DNA from: Actinoplanes xinjiangensis
GTDB taxonomy: Bacteria > Actinomycetota > Actinomycetes > Mycobacteriales > Micromonosporaceae
NCBI RefSeq assembly: GCF_003148685.1
Contig: NZ_QGGR01000021.1
Coordinates: 1 to 64,000 of the forward strand
Length of the DNA stretch: 64,000 bases
Direction of reading: 5' to 3'
Shown here: piece after piece, positions 1 to 8,916 of the stretch
How positions within the stretch are numbered: the stretch's first letter is position 1
How the letters are laid out: each line of letters begins with the position of its first letter
Translations under genes and position numbers: made by a program
Notes under the pieces: generated by a model
The model's input: only the letters and a program-made list of their open reading frames with translations
Databases searched by the model: none
Told to the model about the DNA's origin: nothing

Positions 1-310
1 CCGATATCGCCGCCGACGCCAGGAACAAGCTCGAGCCTGTCACTACCGCAAACGACTCGAACCGCCGTAAGCAACGACATCGGGTTGCAGTACTAAGAGG
101 CTGACGCCGAGTTTCACCGTCGAGCGCGGTCGGCTTCCCCATGATGGCCTCTCCAGGGGCGCATTCGGTGTCATCGGCCCTTACCTCTGACGTATCCGGG
201 ATATTTCCGAAACGGTCACGATGCCTTCGAGGCGGTCGCATAGTGATGGGCGGTGAGAAGACGTTCGGTGGGTGCGAAAACTCTGACTTTCGTTCGAAAG
301 TAGGCCTGTT
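1..310. other. Non-coding or edge region upstream of the chemoreceptor
   Basis: I see no convincing gene here. Short open frames exist on both strands but have no recognisable domain and no clear ribosome binding site. The part just before position 311 is less GC-rich than its surroundings and probably holds the chemoreceptor promoter, but I could not assign -35/-10 boxes with confidence. The first bases could be the tail of a gene cut by the window edge. Confidence 0.4.
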
Positions 311-1945
311 ATGGCGACGACTTCTTCTGTACAGACGGGCACCGGTACAAGCGGCCGGCGGCGATCCTTCGCTGATCTGAGTGTCAACGTGAAGATCATC
401 GCGGCGGTCGTGGCCGCGGCGCTGGTCGCGTTGACCGTCGGGCTCCTCGGGCTGTCGGCGTTGGCCGGTGCCAGCGACTCCGCCCAGCACATCTACACCA
501 GTAACGTCGCGAGCATCAAGGCGGTCGGGCAGGTGAAGGCGGTGGTATTGCAGGCGCGAGTGGACACCGCCAACCAGGCACTCTCCGTCGATGACGCCTC
601 CACCAAGAAGTTCACCGATGCCTACTTCGCCGATCTGGAAGCCTTCACGACGGCGATGGCGGCCTATCGGGCGAGTATCCCGGCCTCGGACGCTGCACTG
701 ATCGACCAGTTGCAGGCCGACTGGGACGCTTACACCGACATCGCGACGAACAAAATGATTCCGGCCGGCAACCGCAAAATGCTGGCCGAATGGGCCCAGA
801 TCCGGGGCACGGAAGCGCTGCCGATCCTGACGAAGATCTTCGACTATCTCACCACCATGGACAGCCTCGAGACCGCGGACGCGGCGAAGAACGCCGAGGC
901 GGCGAAGACCGGTTACGAATCCAACCGGACCCTCTCGATCGTCACCCTGATCGTCGGCCTGATCATCGCGCTGGCGATCGGCCTCATCGTCGCCCGCAAG
1001 ATCGTGCAGTCGTTGACGAAGGTCACCTACGTGTGTGACGGGCTCGCCGACGGCGACCTGACCCGCAGCACCGGCCTGGTCAGCGACGACGAACCCGGAC
1101 GGATGGCGCGGTCGCTGGACGGCGCGGTCGCCCGGCTGCGGCAGACGATCACCACGATCGAGGGTTCCGCGGCCTCACTCGCCGGCGCTTCGGAGCAGAT
1201 GAGCGGCACCGCGGCGAACATCGCCGCGTCCGCCGAGCAGACATCGGCGCAGGCGATGGCGGTGTCCGCCGCCGCCGAGGAGGTGTCCCGCAGCGTCGAG
1301 ACGGTGTCGGCCGGCAGCGAGGAGATGGGTGCCTCGATCCGGGAGATCTCGCAGAACGCGGCCGAAGCCGCCCGGGTCGCCTCGGACGCGGTCACCATCA
1401 CCGCCAGGACCGCGGCCACGATGAACAAGCTTGGAGACTCCTCCGCCGAGATCGGCAACGTCATCAAGACGATCACCGCGATCGCCGAGCAGACCAATCT
1501 GCTGGCGCTGAACGCCACCATCGAGGCCGCCCGTGCCGGTGAGATGGGTAAAGGGTTCGCGGTGGTGGCCTCCGAGGTCAAAGATCTCGCGCAGGAGACC
1601 GCCCGCGCCACCGAGGACATCTCCCGCCGGGTCGAGGCGATCCAGGTCGACACCCACGGTGCGGTCGCCGCGATCGAGGAGATCTCCACCGTGATCGAGC
1701 GGATCAGCGAGTTCCAGACCACGATCGCCTCCGCTGTGGAGGAACAGACCGCCACCACCGCGGAGATGAACCGCAGCGTCGGCGAAGCGGCAGGCGGCTC
1801 CGGCGAGATCGCCCAGAACATCACCGGCGTCGCCGAAGCCGCCCGGATCACCAGCCAGGGCGTCACCGAGACTCAGCAGGCCACCACCGAACTCGCCCGC
1901 ATGTCCACCGAGCTCAGCGGCCTGGTCTCCACCTTCCGCATCTGA
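311..1945 (+). CDS. Methyl-accepting chemotaxis protein
   Basis: Membrane chemoreceptor that would signal through CheA/CheW to the flagellar motor. The 544-residue protein has a first membrane helix at about residues 28-52, a periplasmic-type helical sensor region of about 150 residues (four-helix-bundle style), a second membrane helix at about 206-228, a HAMP linker at about 229-281 and a long cytoplasmic coiled-coil signalling domain. The domain tip carries the hallmark EQTNLLALNATIEAARAGE hairpin followed by GFAVVASEV. No che gene lies nearby, so it is an orphan receptor. The start follows a short cytosolic tail rich in Thr, Ser and Arg. The ligand cannot be told from sequence. Confidence 0.95.
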   Translation: MATTSSVQTGTGTSGRRRSFADLSVNVKIIAAVVAAALVALTVGLLGLSALAGASDSAQHIYTSNVASIKAVGQVKAVVLQARVDTANQALSVDDASTKKFTDAYFADLEAFTTAMAAYRASIPASDAALIDQLQADWDAYTDIATNKMIPAGNRKMLAEWAQIRGTEALPILTKIFDYLTTMDSLETADAAKNAEAAKTGYESNRTLSIVTLIVGLIIALAIGLIVARKIVQSLTKVTYVCDGLADGDLTRSTGLVSDDEPGRMARSLDGAVARLRQTITTIEGSAASLAGASEQMSGTAANIAASAEQTSAQAMAVSAAAEEVSRSVETVSAGSEEMGASIREISQNAAEAARVASDAVTITARTAATMNKLGDSSAEIGNVIKTITAIAEQTNLLALNATIEAARAGEMGKGFAVVASEVKDLAQETARATEDISRRVEAIQVDTHGAVAAIEEISTVIERISEFQTTIASAVEEQTATTAEMNRSVGEAAGGSGEIAQNITGVAEAARITSQGVTETQQATTELARMSTELSGLVSTFRI

Positions 1946-1952
1946 CCGTGGC

Positions 1953-1976
1953 GTCCGGCCCGCTCCCGCGCCGGAC
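1953..1976. terminator. Bidirectional terminator hairpin
   Basis: GTCCGGC (1953-1959) pairs with GCCGGAC (1970-1976) around a 10-nt loop. It lies in the short gap between the convergent chemoreceptor and polyketide synthase genes. There is no T-tract, which is usual for actinomycete terminators. Confidence 0.6.
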
Positions 1977-1983
1977 GGGGCCC

Positions 1984-3066
1984 TCACCAGTCCAGCAGCA
2001 GTAGTTCCGAGGAGAAGCCGGGTCCCATGGCCAGCATCACCGCCGGGCGGTTCGGGGCGATCGGGTCGCGGACCGCCAGTGTCTGCTGGAGGACGTGCAG
2101 GACCGAGGAGGACGACAGATTGCCGACGGTTGCCAGACTGTCGCGCGTGACGTCCAGGGCCTCGGGCTTCAGGTCGAGTGCGCGGACGATCGCCTCGATG
2201 ACCTTGGGGCCGCCCGGATGGGAGATCCAGGTGGCGACGTCCGCTACGGCAAGGCCGTGAGCGGTGAGGAACCTTTCGACGTCGTCGCGCAGGTACTCGT
2301 CCACGACGTCCGGGACCGCGGGCGAGAGCACCAGCCGGAATCCCGACGCACCGATGTCCCAGCCCATGATCTGCTGCGAGTCGGGATAGAGGCGGCTGCG
2401 GGTCGCGACCACGCGGGGAGCCCGGCCGAATCCGGCGGCGGCCGCGCGCCTCTCCCCCATCAGGACGACCGCCGCGGCACCGTCGCCGAACAGGCCGGAG
2501 CCCACGAGATTCGCCGTCGAGTCATCGGCGCGCTGCAACGTCAGTGAGCAGAGTTCGACCGACAGGAGCACGGCCACGTCGTCCGGGTGGCCCTGGAGGT
2601 AGTCGTGGATCCGGGCGACACCGGCGGCCCCGGCGAGGCAACCCAGGCCGAACAGGGGCATGCGTTTGACATCGTCGCGCAGTCCGAGGCGGTGCGCGAT
2701 CAGCGCGTCGAGGCTCGGAACGGCCAGGCCGGTCACCGAGGTCGTCATGATGAGGTCGACGTCGGACGGGACCAGGCCGGCGTCCACGATGGCCCCTGCC
2801 AAAGCCTGCTCCCCGAGGCGGACGCCGACGTCGATCCAGACGTCGTTGGCGGCTCCGAAACCACCGAGGTCACGGTAGGACTCCAGCGGGAGGGCGAGGT
2901 GCCGGGTCCGGACACCGGCGGCGGTGTGCAATTTCTGCATCAACTCGCGCCGGGCGGATCCCGGCGGCTCGTCACCGAGGACGACCTCGGCCAGCGCCTC
3001 GGTCACCTGCTCCTGTCGGTAGACGTGCTCGGGCAGGGCGACACGTACGGCGGCGATCTTGGACAC
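1984..3066 (-). CDS. Type III polyketide synthase (chalcone synthase-like)
   Basis: Homodimeric ketosynthase expected to extend a CoA starter with malonyl-CoA and cyclise the product. The 360-residue length fits the family. The catalytic triad is visible: Cys143 in GLGCLAGAAG, His283 in SHPGGPK and Asn316 in VGNLSSSS. LFGDGAAAVV and the C-terminal GPGFSSELLLL match the thiolase-fold core of actinobacterial type III enzymes (alkylpyrone/resorcinol or tetrahydroxynaphthalene synthases). The start is GTG with a weak ribosome binding site. It lies 86 bp downstream of an MFS exporter on the same strand, so the two may be co-transcribed, with the transporter exporting the product. No tailoring oxidase or methyltransferase sits beside it, so the product cannot be predicted. 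Confidence 0.9.
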   Translation of the reverse strand: MSKIAAVRVALPEHVYRQEQVTEALAEVVLGDEPPGSARRELMQKLHTAAGVRTRHLALPLESYRDLGGFGAANDVWIDVGVRLGEQALAGAIVDAGLVPSDVDLIMTTSVTGLAVPSLDALIAHRLGLRDDVKRMPLFGLGCLAGAAGVARIHDYLQGHPDDVAVLLSVELCSLTLQRADDSTANLVGSGLFGDGAAAVVLMGERRAAAAGFGRAPRVVATRSRLYPDSQQIMGWDIGASGFRLVLSPAVPDVVDEYLRDDVERFLTAHGLAVADVATWISHPGGPKVIEAIVRALDLKPEALDVTRDSLATVGNLSSSSVLHVLQQTLAVRDPIAPNRPAVMLAMGPGFSSELLLLDW

Positions 3067-3152
3067 GCGGCAACCGTACTCTTAGGACATTCGCGGTTTG
3101 CGATGAGCGCCGTGCATGACGTCTCGAGGTTGCGGTGTCTCCGGGAGCGTCT

Positions 3153-4394
3153 TCACGGATGCCCGGACCGACTACGGGTGCCGGTGGGAGGTGCGGCTGG
3201 GACCGCGTTCCGGCGGGCTCGGACGCCGGCCCAGAGCAGCAGGAAACACAGGCCGATCAGGGCCGGTTCGAGCGCGAAGCCGGTGGTCAGCCCGTAGTGA
3301 TCCGCGAGGCCGCCGAGCAGGAAGGGGAAGGCGGCGACGAGCACGCCCAGGACGAGGTGCGAGCGGGCGTTGGCCTGGTCCTCCTGACCGTCGGCCGCTT
3401 CGAGGGCGAGCGCGAGCGCGAGCGGATAGAGGTTCGCGATGCCGACTCCGGTCAGAAACAGCGCCACCAGGGCGACCGCGGGCTGGTCGACCAGCCAGAA
3501 CAGCATCACGCTGGCCAGTGCGAGGATCAGGGATGCGGTGAGCAGGGCGATGCTGCGCCCGGGGCGGCGGGTGAGACCGGCGCCGATCAGCCGGCCGACC
3601 AGGATCCCGGCCAGATTGCTGCTCATCGCGGTGCCGGCGGCGGCGGCCGTCCATCCGTCGTCGATGAGCATCTGCGGGCCGAAGTACACCAGGCAGAACT
3701 CGATCGCCGAGCTGATGGCGGTCAGCAGTACGAGCAGCCAGCACGCCAGCGGCAGCCGCCCGGCCGGACCGGCGGCGTGGTCGTCGACCCGGGGTGGCAG
3801 GGGCCGGCGGCGGAAGACCAGGTAGAGCACGAGCAGTGCGACGGCGGGCAACGCGAACGCGGCGCGCCAGGTGAGCGCGGTGGCCGCCAGCGCGCCGAGG
3901 ATCAGCGGGGCGAGCACCGCCGATGCGCCGGCGCCCACGTTGGCCTCGGTCAGGGCCTGGTCGCGGCGGCTGCCGTGCCGGTCGGACAGGATCGCCTGGA
4001 TCACGGCGAGCAGCATCGTGCCGGCCGCACCGAACGCGCCGGCGCCGAGCAGCGTGGCGGGTACCCCGCTGGACAGGCTGAACAGGGCCGCGCCGATCGC
4101 CGTGGCCAGGGCTGAGCCCCACAGCAGCACCTCGCGGGGCAACCGGCGCGCGGCGCAGGCGAAGACGGCGCCGGCGAGTGCGGCGCCACCGGACCAGAAC
4201 ACCTCGTAGAGACCGAGAACCGAGTAGGAGAAGCCCAGTTCGTCACGCAGCAGGGTGACCGCCGGCCCGAAGGCGTACAGCCAGAACGTGAAGCAGCCGA
4301 GCACCGCGTACGAGAGCAGGGTCGGTGTGTCCCGTTCGAATCTCTGCGCGGTGGCGCGTGCACCGTCAGGTCGGCCGGTTTGAGGTGACGGCAT
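3153..4394 (-). CDS. MFS transporter
   Basis: About 413 residues with roughly twelve hydrophobic segments and a central cytosolic loop of basic residues (FRRRPLPPR), the layout of a two-times-six-helix major facilitator. I chose the ATG at 4394 because GAAGGGA lies 6-8 nt upstream; an earlier in-frame start would run into the divergent regulator. The operator at 4409-4424 lies just outside this ribosome binding site, so the LacI-type neighbour very likely represses this gene. The type III polyketide synthase follows, so metabolite export is plausible. Substrate unknown. Confidence 0.85.
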   Translation of the reverse strand: MPSPQTGRPDGARATAQRFERDTPTLLSYAVLGCFTFWLYAFGPAVTLLRDELGFSYSVLGLYEVFWSGGAALAGAVFACAARRLPREVLLWGSALATAIGAALFSLSSGVPATLLGAGAFGAAGTMLLAVIQAILSDRHGSRRDQALTEANVGAGASAVLAPLILGALAATALTWRAAFALPAVALLVLYLVFRRRPLPPRVDDHAAGPAGRLPLACWLLVLLTAISSAIEFCLVYFGPQMLIDDGWTAAAAGTAMSSNLAGILVGRLIGAGLTRRPGRSIALLTASLILALASVMLFWLVDQPAVALVALFLTGVGIANLYPLALALALEAADGQEDQANARSHLVLGVLVAAFPFLLGGLADHYGLTTGFALEPALIGLCFLLLWAGVRARRNAVPAAPPTGTRSRSGHP

Positions 4395-4408
4395 GGGCCC
4401 ATCCCTTC

Positions 4409-4424
4409 TGTGTATCGTTACACA
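4409..4424. promoter_or_regulatory. LacI-family operator
   Basis: TGTGTATCGTTACACA has 6-bp arms TGTGTA/TACACA and a central CG step typical of LacI/PurR-type operators. It lies in the 45-bp gap between the divergent MFS and lacI-type starts. A -10-like TACAGT (4427-4432) lies 7 nt before the regulator ATG, so binding would also autoregulate a leaderless regulator transcript. Confidence 0.75.
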
Positions 4425-4439
4425 GGTACAGTGTGGGTC

Positions 4440-5504
4440 ATGCCCGGCGTCGACGACAACTCGAGAGCGCGGCCGACCATGCGTGAGGTCGCCCGAGTCG
4501 CGGGCGTCTCCCCCATGACCGTCTCGTATGCCTATTCGCAGCCCGCCCGGGTCTCCGCCGAAGCCGCCGCCCGGGTTCTCGCGGCGGCTCGGCAACTGGG
4601 CTACCCCGGGCCGCACCCCGCCGCCCGCTCCCTGCGCCGCGGCCGGGTGGGCACGCTCGGCGTCGTACTCGGCGAGCGGCTGAGCTACGCCTTCGAGGAT
4701 CCGCAGGCGGCCCGCTTCCTCGCCGGCGTCTCCGACGTGTGCGCCGCGGAGGGCATCGGACTCACCCTGGTACCGATCACCGGGGCGCCCACCGACGCCC
4801 GGCGGGTCACGCAGGTCGCCGTCGACGGCTTCGTGGTCTGGACCACCAGCGACGACGACCCGATCCTGGACGCGGTGGCCGACACCGGCCTACCCGCGGT
4901 GATCCACGCCGGGCCACAGACAGGCGGCCTCCCGGTCATCGGCATCGACGACCGCGCCGCCGCCGCCGCGATCGGCGAGGTGGCGTTCGCGTCCGCACGC
5001 CGTCCGGTCGTGCTCGGCTTCCCCCTCGACCGTGGCCGCGCCCGCCGGCTGCTCACCGGCGACGAGGACCCTCCGATCAGGTTCCCGGTCACCCGGCACC
5101 GCTGGGAGGGCTTCCGCGACACCTGGACCGGCGCCGGTCACCGGGCGGTGCACCTGCGATTCGCCGTCTGCCCGGTCAACCACATCACCGAAGGCGAAAC
5201 GTTCGCACGGGAACTCCTCCAGGGCACCGAACCACCGGACGCCATCGCCGCGATGAGCGACGAACTCGCCCTCGGCGCGCTGCGCGCCGCCACCGACCTG
5301 GGCCTGCGCATTCCCGACGAACTGTCGGTCACCGGCTGGGACGACTCGGACACGGCCGCCCCCGCCGGCCTGACCACCCTGGCGCAGTCCCTACGCGAGC
5401 AGGGAGCGCACTGCGCCCGGGTGGCACTCGGGCTGTCCACCGCCACATCGACGGGCCACACCTGGCAGGTCGTGATCCGCACGACCACCCGGCCGGCGCG
5501 CTGA
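4440..5504 (+). CDS. LacI-family transcriptional regulator
   Basis: Repressor of 354 residues. An N-terminal helix-turn-helix reads MREVARVAGVSPMTVSYAY and is followed by a hinge helix (LGYPGPHPAARSLRRGR), then a periplasmic-binding-protein-like effector domain ending in DELSVTGWDDSDTAAPAGLTTL. The ATG at 4440 is chosen because a -10-like hexamer sits 7 nt before it and no ribosome binding site is visible, which suggests leaderless translation; the ATG at 4479 is an alternative. It is divergent from the MFS/polyketide synthase genes and shares their operator. The effector is unknown; it could be a sugar or a small metabolite linked to the transporter. Confidence 0.88.
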   Translation: MPGVDDNSRARPTMREVARVAGVSPMTVSYAYSQPARVSAEAAARVLAAARQLGYPGPHPAARSLRRGRVGTLGVVLGERLSYAFEDPQAARFLAGVSDVCAAEGIGLTLVPITGAPTDARRVTQVAVDGFVVWTTSDDDPILDAVADTGLPAVIHAGPQTGGLPVIGIDDRAAAAAIGEVAFASARRPVVLGFPLDRGRARRLLTGDEDPPIRFPVTRHRWEGFRDTWTGAGHRAVHLRFAVCPVNHITEGETFARELLQGTEPPDAIAAMSDELALGALRAATDLGLRIPDELSVTGWDDSDTAAPAGLTTLAQSLREQGAHCARVALGLSTATSTGHTWQVVIRTTTRPAR

Positions 5505-5577
5505 CCAGGGGCCGATACGGCACTCACGCGGCCCGTACCGCATCGAGCCGGTCGGTGCCTTCGCCGTCACTGCCGGG

Positions 5578-6189
5578 TCAGCGAGGGGCCGGGACGTCGG
5601 CGAACGTCGCGGGCACCGACAGGCTCCGGGCCCTCGTCGGTGGCCAGAAGGTGACGAAGGCCCGTCCCACCAGCCGGTCCTCCGGGACCGTCCCGTTCGC
5701 GGCGTCGAGGTGTTCGCGCGAATCACCCGATGCGCTGCGATGGTCGCCGAGAACGAAGACGCTGCCCGCGCCGACGGTCACGTCGAACGGCTTGTCGGAC
5801 GGGGCGTCACCGGGGAACAGGTAATCCTCGTCGAGAGCGTGTCCGTTGACGGTGATCCGCCGGTCCGGGTCGCAGCAGACGACGTGGTCGCCGCCCACAC
5901 CGATGATCCGCTTGATGTAGCTCTGACCGGGAACGGCCGACCATTCCAGCGGTGGTTCGAAGACCGCGATCTCCCCGCGCCCGGGTGGCTGGAACCGGTA
6001 GGCGGTCTTGTTGACGAGGACCTTGTCGTCGAGCAGCAGTGTCTGCTCCATGGACGGCGACGGAATGTAGAACGTCTGGACGAGGAAGGTCCCAACCAGG
6101 GCCGCGACCACGACCGCCACGACGACCAGGACGAGGAACTCGACCCAGCGCGCCCGGCTAGTCTGGGGTGAAGGGGTGCTTGTGGACAC
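5578..6189 (-). CDS. lepB: Signal peptidase I
   Basis: Membrane-anchored serine/lysine protease that removes Sec and Tat signal peptides. The 203-residue protein has one N-terminal membrane helix (about 16-38). The catalytic Ser46 is in the box YIPSPSMEQTL and the general-base Lys93 is in YIKRIIGVGGD. The conserved GDHRSASGDSRE box near the C-terminus completes the family pattern. The length is typical of single-span actinobacterial LepB paralogues. It stands alone here, not beside rplS or rnhB as the housekeeping gene often does, so it may be an extra copy. Confidence 0.93.
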   Translation of the reverse strand: MSTSTPSPQTSRARWVEFLVLVVVAVVVAALVGTFLVQTFYIPSPSMEQTLLLDDKVLVNKTAYRFQPPGRGEIAVFEPPLEWSAVPGQSYIKRIIGVGGDHVVCCDPDRRITVNGHALDEDYLFPGDAPSDKPFDVTVGAGSVFVLGDHRSASGDSREHLDAANGTVPEDRLVGRAFVTFWPPTRARSLSVPATFADVPAPR

Positions 6190-6403
6190 TCACCGCACCC
6201 TACAAGCCGTACGCCCGTTCGCTCGTGATCGGCTGTACTTCGGCAGCTCAGCCCACGTTCCTACGGGCCGGCCCCGCAACCGTGCAACGCCGTCACGAGG
6301 GCCGGCACCGGATAGCCCCGGCCGACCGGAAGAGGCCGCGCGGCAACCGGACTTGCACCGCGTTCGTACCGCCGCCGAACCCCTGACGTGCTGTGCTTAC
6401 AAC

Positions 6404-8668
6404 GTGAGCGGACGGGACAGGCCGACAGCCGCGGGCGGTGTCGGCCGTACTGCGGTGCCGGGCTGGTATCTCGGTGGCGGTGTACTGGTGATCGCCGGTG
6501 TCCCGCTGGCCCCCGTAGGTATACGGATGTGGCTGTACATGGCGGTGGCCGTCGCGGTGCTGGCCGCCCTCCTCACCGGGATCCGCCGGTACCGGCCGGT
6601 GTGGTCACGGCCGTGGTGGCTGCTGGTCGGCACGGTCGCCGCCTCGATCCTGGCCAATGTCGGCTGGGCTCTGGCGATGACGCCGAGCGGCGCCCCGCGG
6701 TTTCCGTCACTGGGCGACCTGTGCTTCATCGCCTCGATGGGCATGCTGGTCGCCAGCATCTACTGGTGGGTGCGGCCCGGCCGCCACAGCGGCGGGCTGA
6801 TCGACGCCGCGATCGCCCTGACCGGTGGCGGCGCCGTCGTCTGGGTGACCGTCCTGGTGCCTTTGCTGTCCGGTGACCGGTTCGGCGGACTGCGACTGGC
6901 CAGCTACCTGTGCTACATCGGCGTCGACCTGTTGATCCTGGCGCTGACCGTGCGGGTCGCCGCGGTGTCGCGGGTGCCGACCGTGGCGTACCGGCTCATG
7001 GTGGGTGCCGCCCTGCTGTGGGCGGCGACCGACACCGTCTTCTACGCCGCTCTGTTCAGCGGCGGCCAGGCGCCGGCGGACTGGATCCAGATCGGTTGGC
7101 TCAGCGCCTATCTCCTGCTCGGCGCGGCAGCGCTGCATCCGTCGATGGCGCGTAGCACCGGCAGCATGCCCCGCAACGCCAACCTGCTCTCCCGGATCCG
7201 CCTGGTGGCCTACGTCGTACTGACCGTTCTCATCACCGCTCTGGCCGTTCTCGACGCGCTCGCCGTCGTACCGGACGGTCAGGTGGGGCCGTTGATCGTG
7301 GTCCTGTCTCTTGGCTGCATCACGTCGGTGCTGCTGATCGGCCGGCTCGCGCAGCTCGGTGCGGCACTCAACCAGCGCGCGTTCGTGGACCCGCTGACCG
7401 GGCTCGGCAACCGAGCCGTCCTGCAGAGTGAACTGCATCGCCGCGGCACGACCGGCCGGGTGCTGCTGATTCTGGATGTCGACGGGTTCCGCGACATCAA
7501 CGCCGCGTTCGGCTACAAGAGCGGCGACGCCGTACTGGTGGAGTGCGGCCACCGGCTGCGGGCGGCGGCGCCCAGCGATGCCACGGTGGTCCGCCTCGAC
7601 GCCGACGCCTTCGCCGTGCTCACCGATGGTGACGAACAGGCGTTGCGCCGGCTGGCGGGGCGGCTACGGGCGGCGCTCGCCGAGCCGTACCCCGTCGCGG
7701 GCCCGTCCAGCCGCCGCATCCAGGCCAGCGTCGGCGCCGTCGTCATCCCGGCCGGTGAGGACGGCACGACCGCGCTGCGCGACGCCGATCTGGCCTTGCA
7801 GAACGCCCGCGCCGAGGGCACCGGGCTGGCTTTGTTCGATCCCGGCGAGTACGCGCAGTGGCGCGCCAACCGCGACCTGATCGCCGACCTGCAACACGCC
7901 ATCGGCACCGACGAACTCGACATGCACTACCAGCCGATCGTCGAACTGGAGACCGGCCGCATCGTCGCCGCCGAGGCTCTGCTGCGCTGGACCCGTGCGG
8001 ACGGCACACCGATCTCCCCCGCCCGGTTCATCCCGCTCGCCGAGCAGAGCGGCGACATCACCGTCCTCGGTGAATGGGTCCTCGGCCGGGTCTGCACCGA
8101 CCTGGCAGGGCTGTGGAACGAGCACCGGCTGCCCGTGACGGTCAACGTGTCGGCACACCAGCTGCGTGGCACCGGTTTCGCCGGCCGCTTACTGGACCTG
8201 CTCGCCGACACCCACCTGCCCGGCGAAGCCCTGATCGTCGAGATCACCGAGACGGTGCTGCTCACCACTGTGACCGACGCCGCCACCACCGTCAGTCAGT
8301 TGCAACAGCTGCGCGAGCACGGTATCCGGATCGCCATCGACGACTTCGGCACCGGCTACTCCTCGCTGGCCTACCTGCGGGAACTGCCGGTCGACATCCT
8401 GAAGATGGACGGCTCGTTCACCTCCCGGCAACTCGAGGACGGCAGCCCGCGGGAGATCGCCTTCGTTCGTACGATCGTCGAGCTCGGCCGCAGCCTGGAG
8501 TTGTGCACCCTCGCCGAGGCGGTGGAGACCGAGGCACAGGCACAACGGCTTCGGGACCTCGGCTGCCACCTCGCCCAGGGCTACCACTTCGCCCGCCCCG
8601 CACCGGTGGCACGGTTGCACGAGACGCTCACCGCCCAACGATCCCGCGCCGCGGGACCGGCAACCTGA
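6404..8668 (+). CDS. Membrane GGDEF/EAL protein, probable c-di-GMP phosphodiesterase
   Basis: About 754 residues: eight to ten membrane helices (residues 1-310), a GGDEF-type domain (about 320-485) and an EAL domain (about 490-740). The EAL domain keeps AEALLRW, DDFGTGYSS and the catalytic-loop Lys in LKMDGSF, so c-di-GMP hydrolysis is plausible. The GGDEF domain keeps the metal-site LDVDGF but its signature is degraded to LDADAF, so cyclase activity is unlikely; it may be a regulatory or GTP-binding module. I chose GTG at 6404 because the longer frame overlaps the 5' end of the signal peptidase gene and encodes a low-complexity leader. The other GGDEF/EAL protein at 33.5 kb has a similar membrane module. 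Confidence 0.88.
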   Translation: MSGRDRPTAAGGVGRTAVPGWYLGGGVLVIAGVPLAPVGIRMWLYMAVAVAVLAALLTGIRRYRPVWSRPWWLLVGTVAASILANVGWALAMTPSGAPRFPSLGDLCFIASMGMLVASIYWWVRPGRHSGGLIDAAIALTGGGAVVWVTVLVPLLSGDRFGGLRLASYLCYIGVDLLILALTVRVAAVSRVPTVAYRLMVGAALLWAATDTVFYAALFSGGQAPADWIQIGWLSAYLLLGAAALHPSMARSTGSMPRNANLLSRIRLVAYVVLTVLITALAVLDALAVVPDGQVGPLIVVLSLGCITSVLLIGRLAQLGAALNQRAFVDPLTGLGNRAVLQSELHRRGTTGRVLLILDVDGFRDINAAFGYKSGDAVLVECGHRLRAAAPSDATVVRLDADAFAVLTDGDEQALRRLAGRLRAALAEPYPVAGPSSRRIQASVGAVVIPAGEDGTTALRDADLALQNARAEGTGLALFDPGEYAQWRANRDLIADLQHAIGTDELDMHYQPIVELETGRIVAAEALLRWTRADGTPISPARFIPLAEQSGDITVLGEWVLGRVCTDLAGLWNEHRLPVTVNVSAHQLRGTGFAGRLLDLLADTHLPGEALIVEITETVLLTTVTDAATTVSQLQQLREHGIRIAIDDFGTGYSSLAYLRELPVDILKMDGSFTSRQLEDGSPREIAFVRTIVELGRSLELCTLAEAVETEAQAQRLRDLGCHLAQGYHFARPAPVARLHETLTAQRSRAAGPAT

Positions 8669-8863
8669 GAGTCGCATCAGCCCGTGCATTCAGGCATCGG
8701 TAGAACCGCTCCCGGAAACCCCGCCGGCACATCGATCGTTTCCACTCGGCGGGACCATGATCGCGGCCACGAGCATCGACACGCCGAAGACACTGCCTCG
8801 ACGTTCGCACGGCGCAGCCGGTCAACGACGAGCCGCGCACCCGCGGCGGGTATAGGAGGTCGA

Positions 8864-8886
8864 GCGACCGCCGGTCAGGCGGCCGC
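8864..8886. terminator. Terminator hairpin between convergent genes
   Basis: GCGACCGCC (8864-8872) and GGCGGCCGC (8878-8886) form a stem with one mismatch around a 5-nt loop. It lies about 30 bp past the stop of the M4 protease gene, in the gap facing the GGDEF/EAL gene. Confidence 0.5.
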
Positions 8887-8916
8887 TCTCCCCTGTTCCA
8901 CCCGTTACCGCACCGC

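Noticed and set aside
6176..6403. Extended N-terminus of the 6.4-kb GGDEF/EAL protein
   Set aside because: The extra residues are low-complexity, overlap the signal peptidase 5' end and precede the first membrane helix without any domain.
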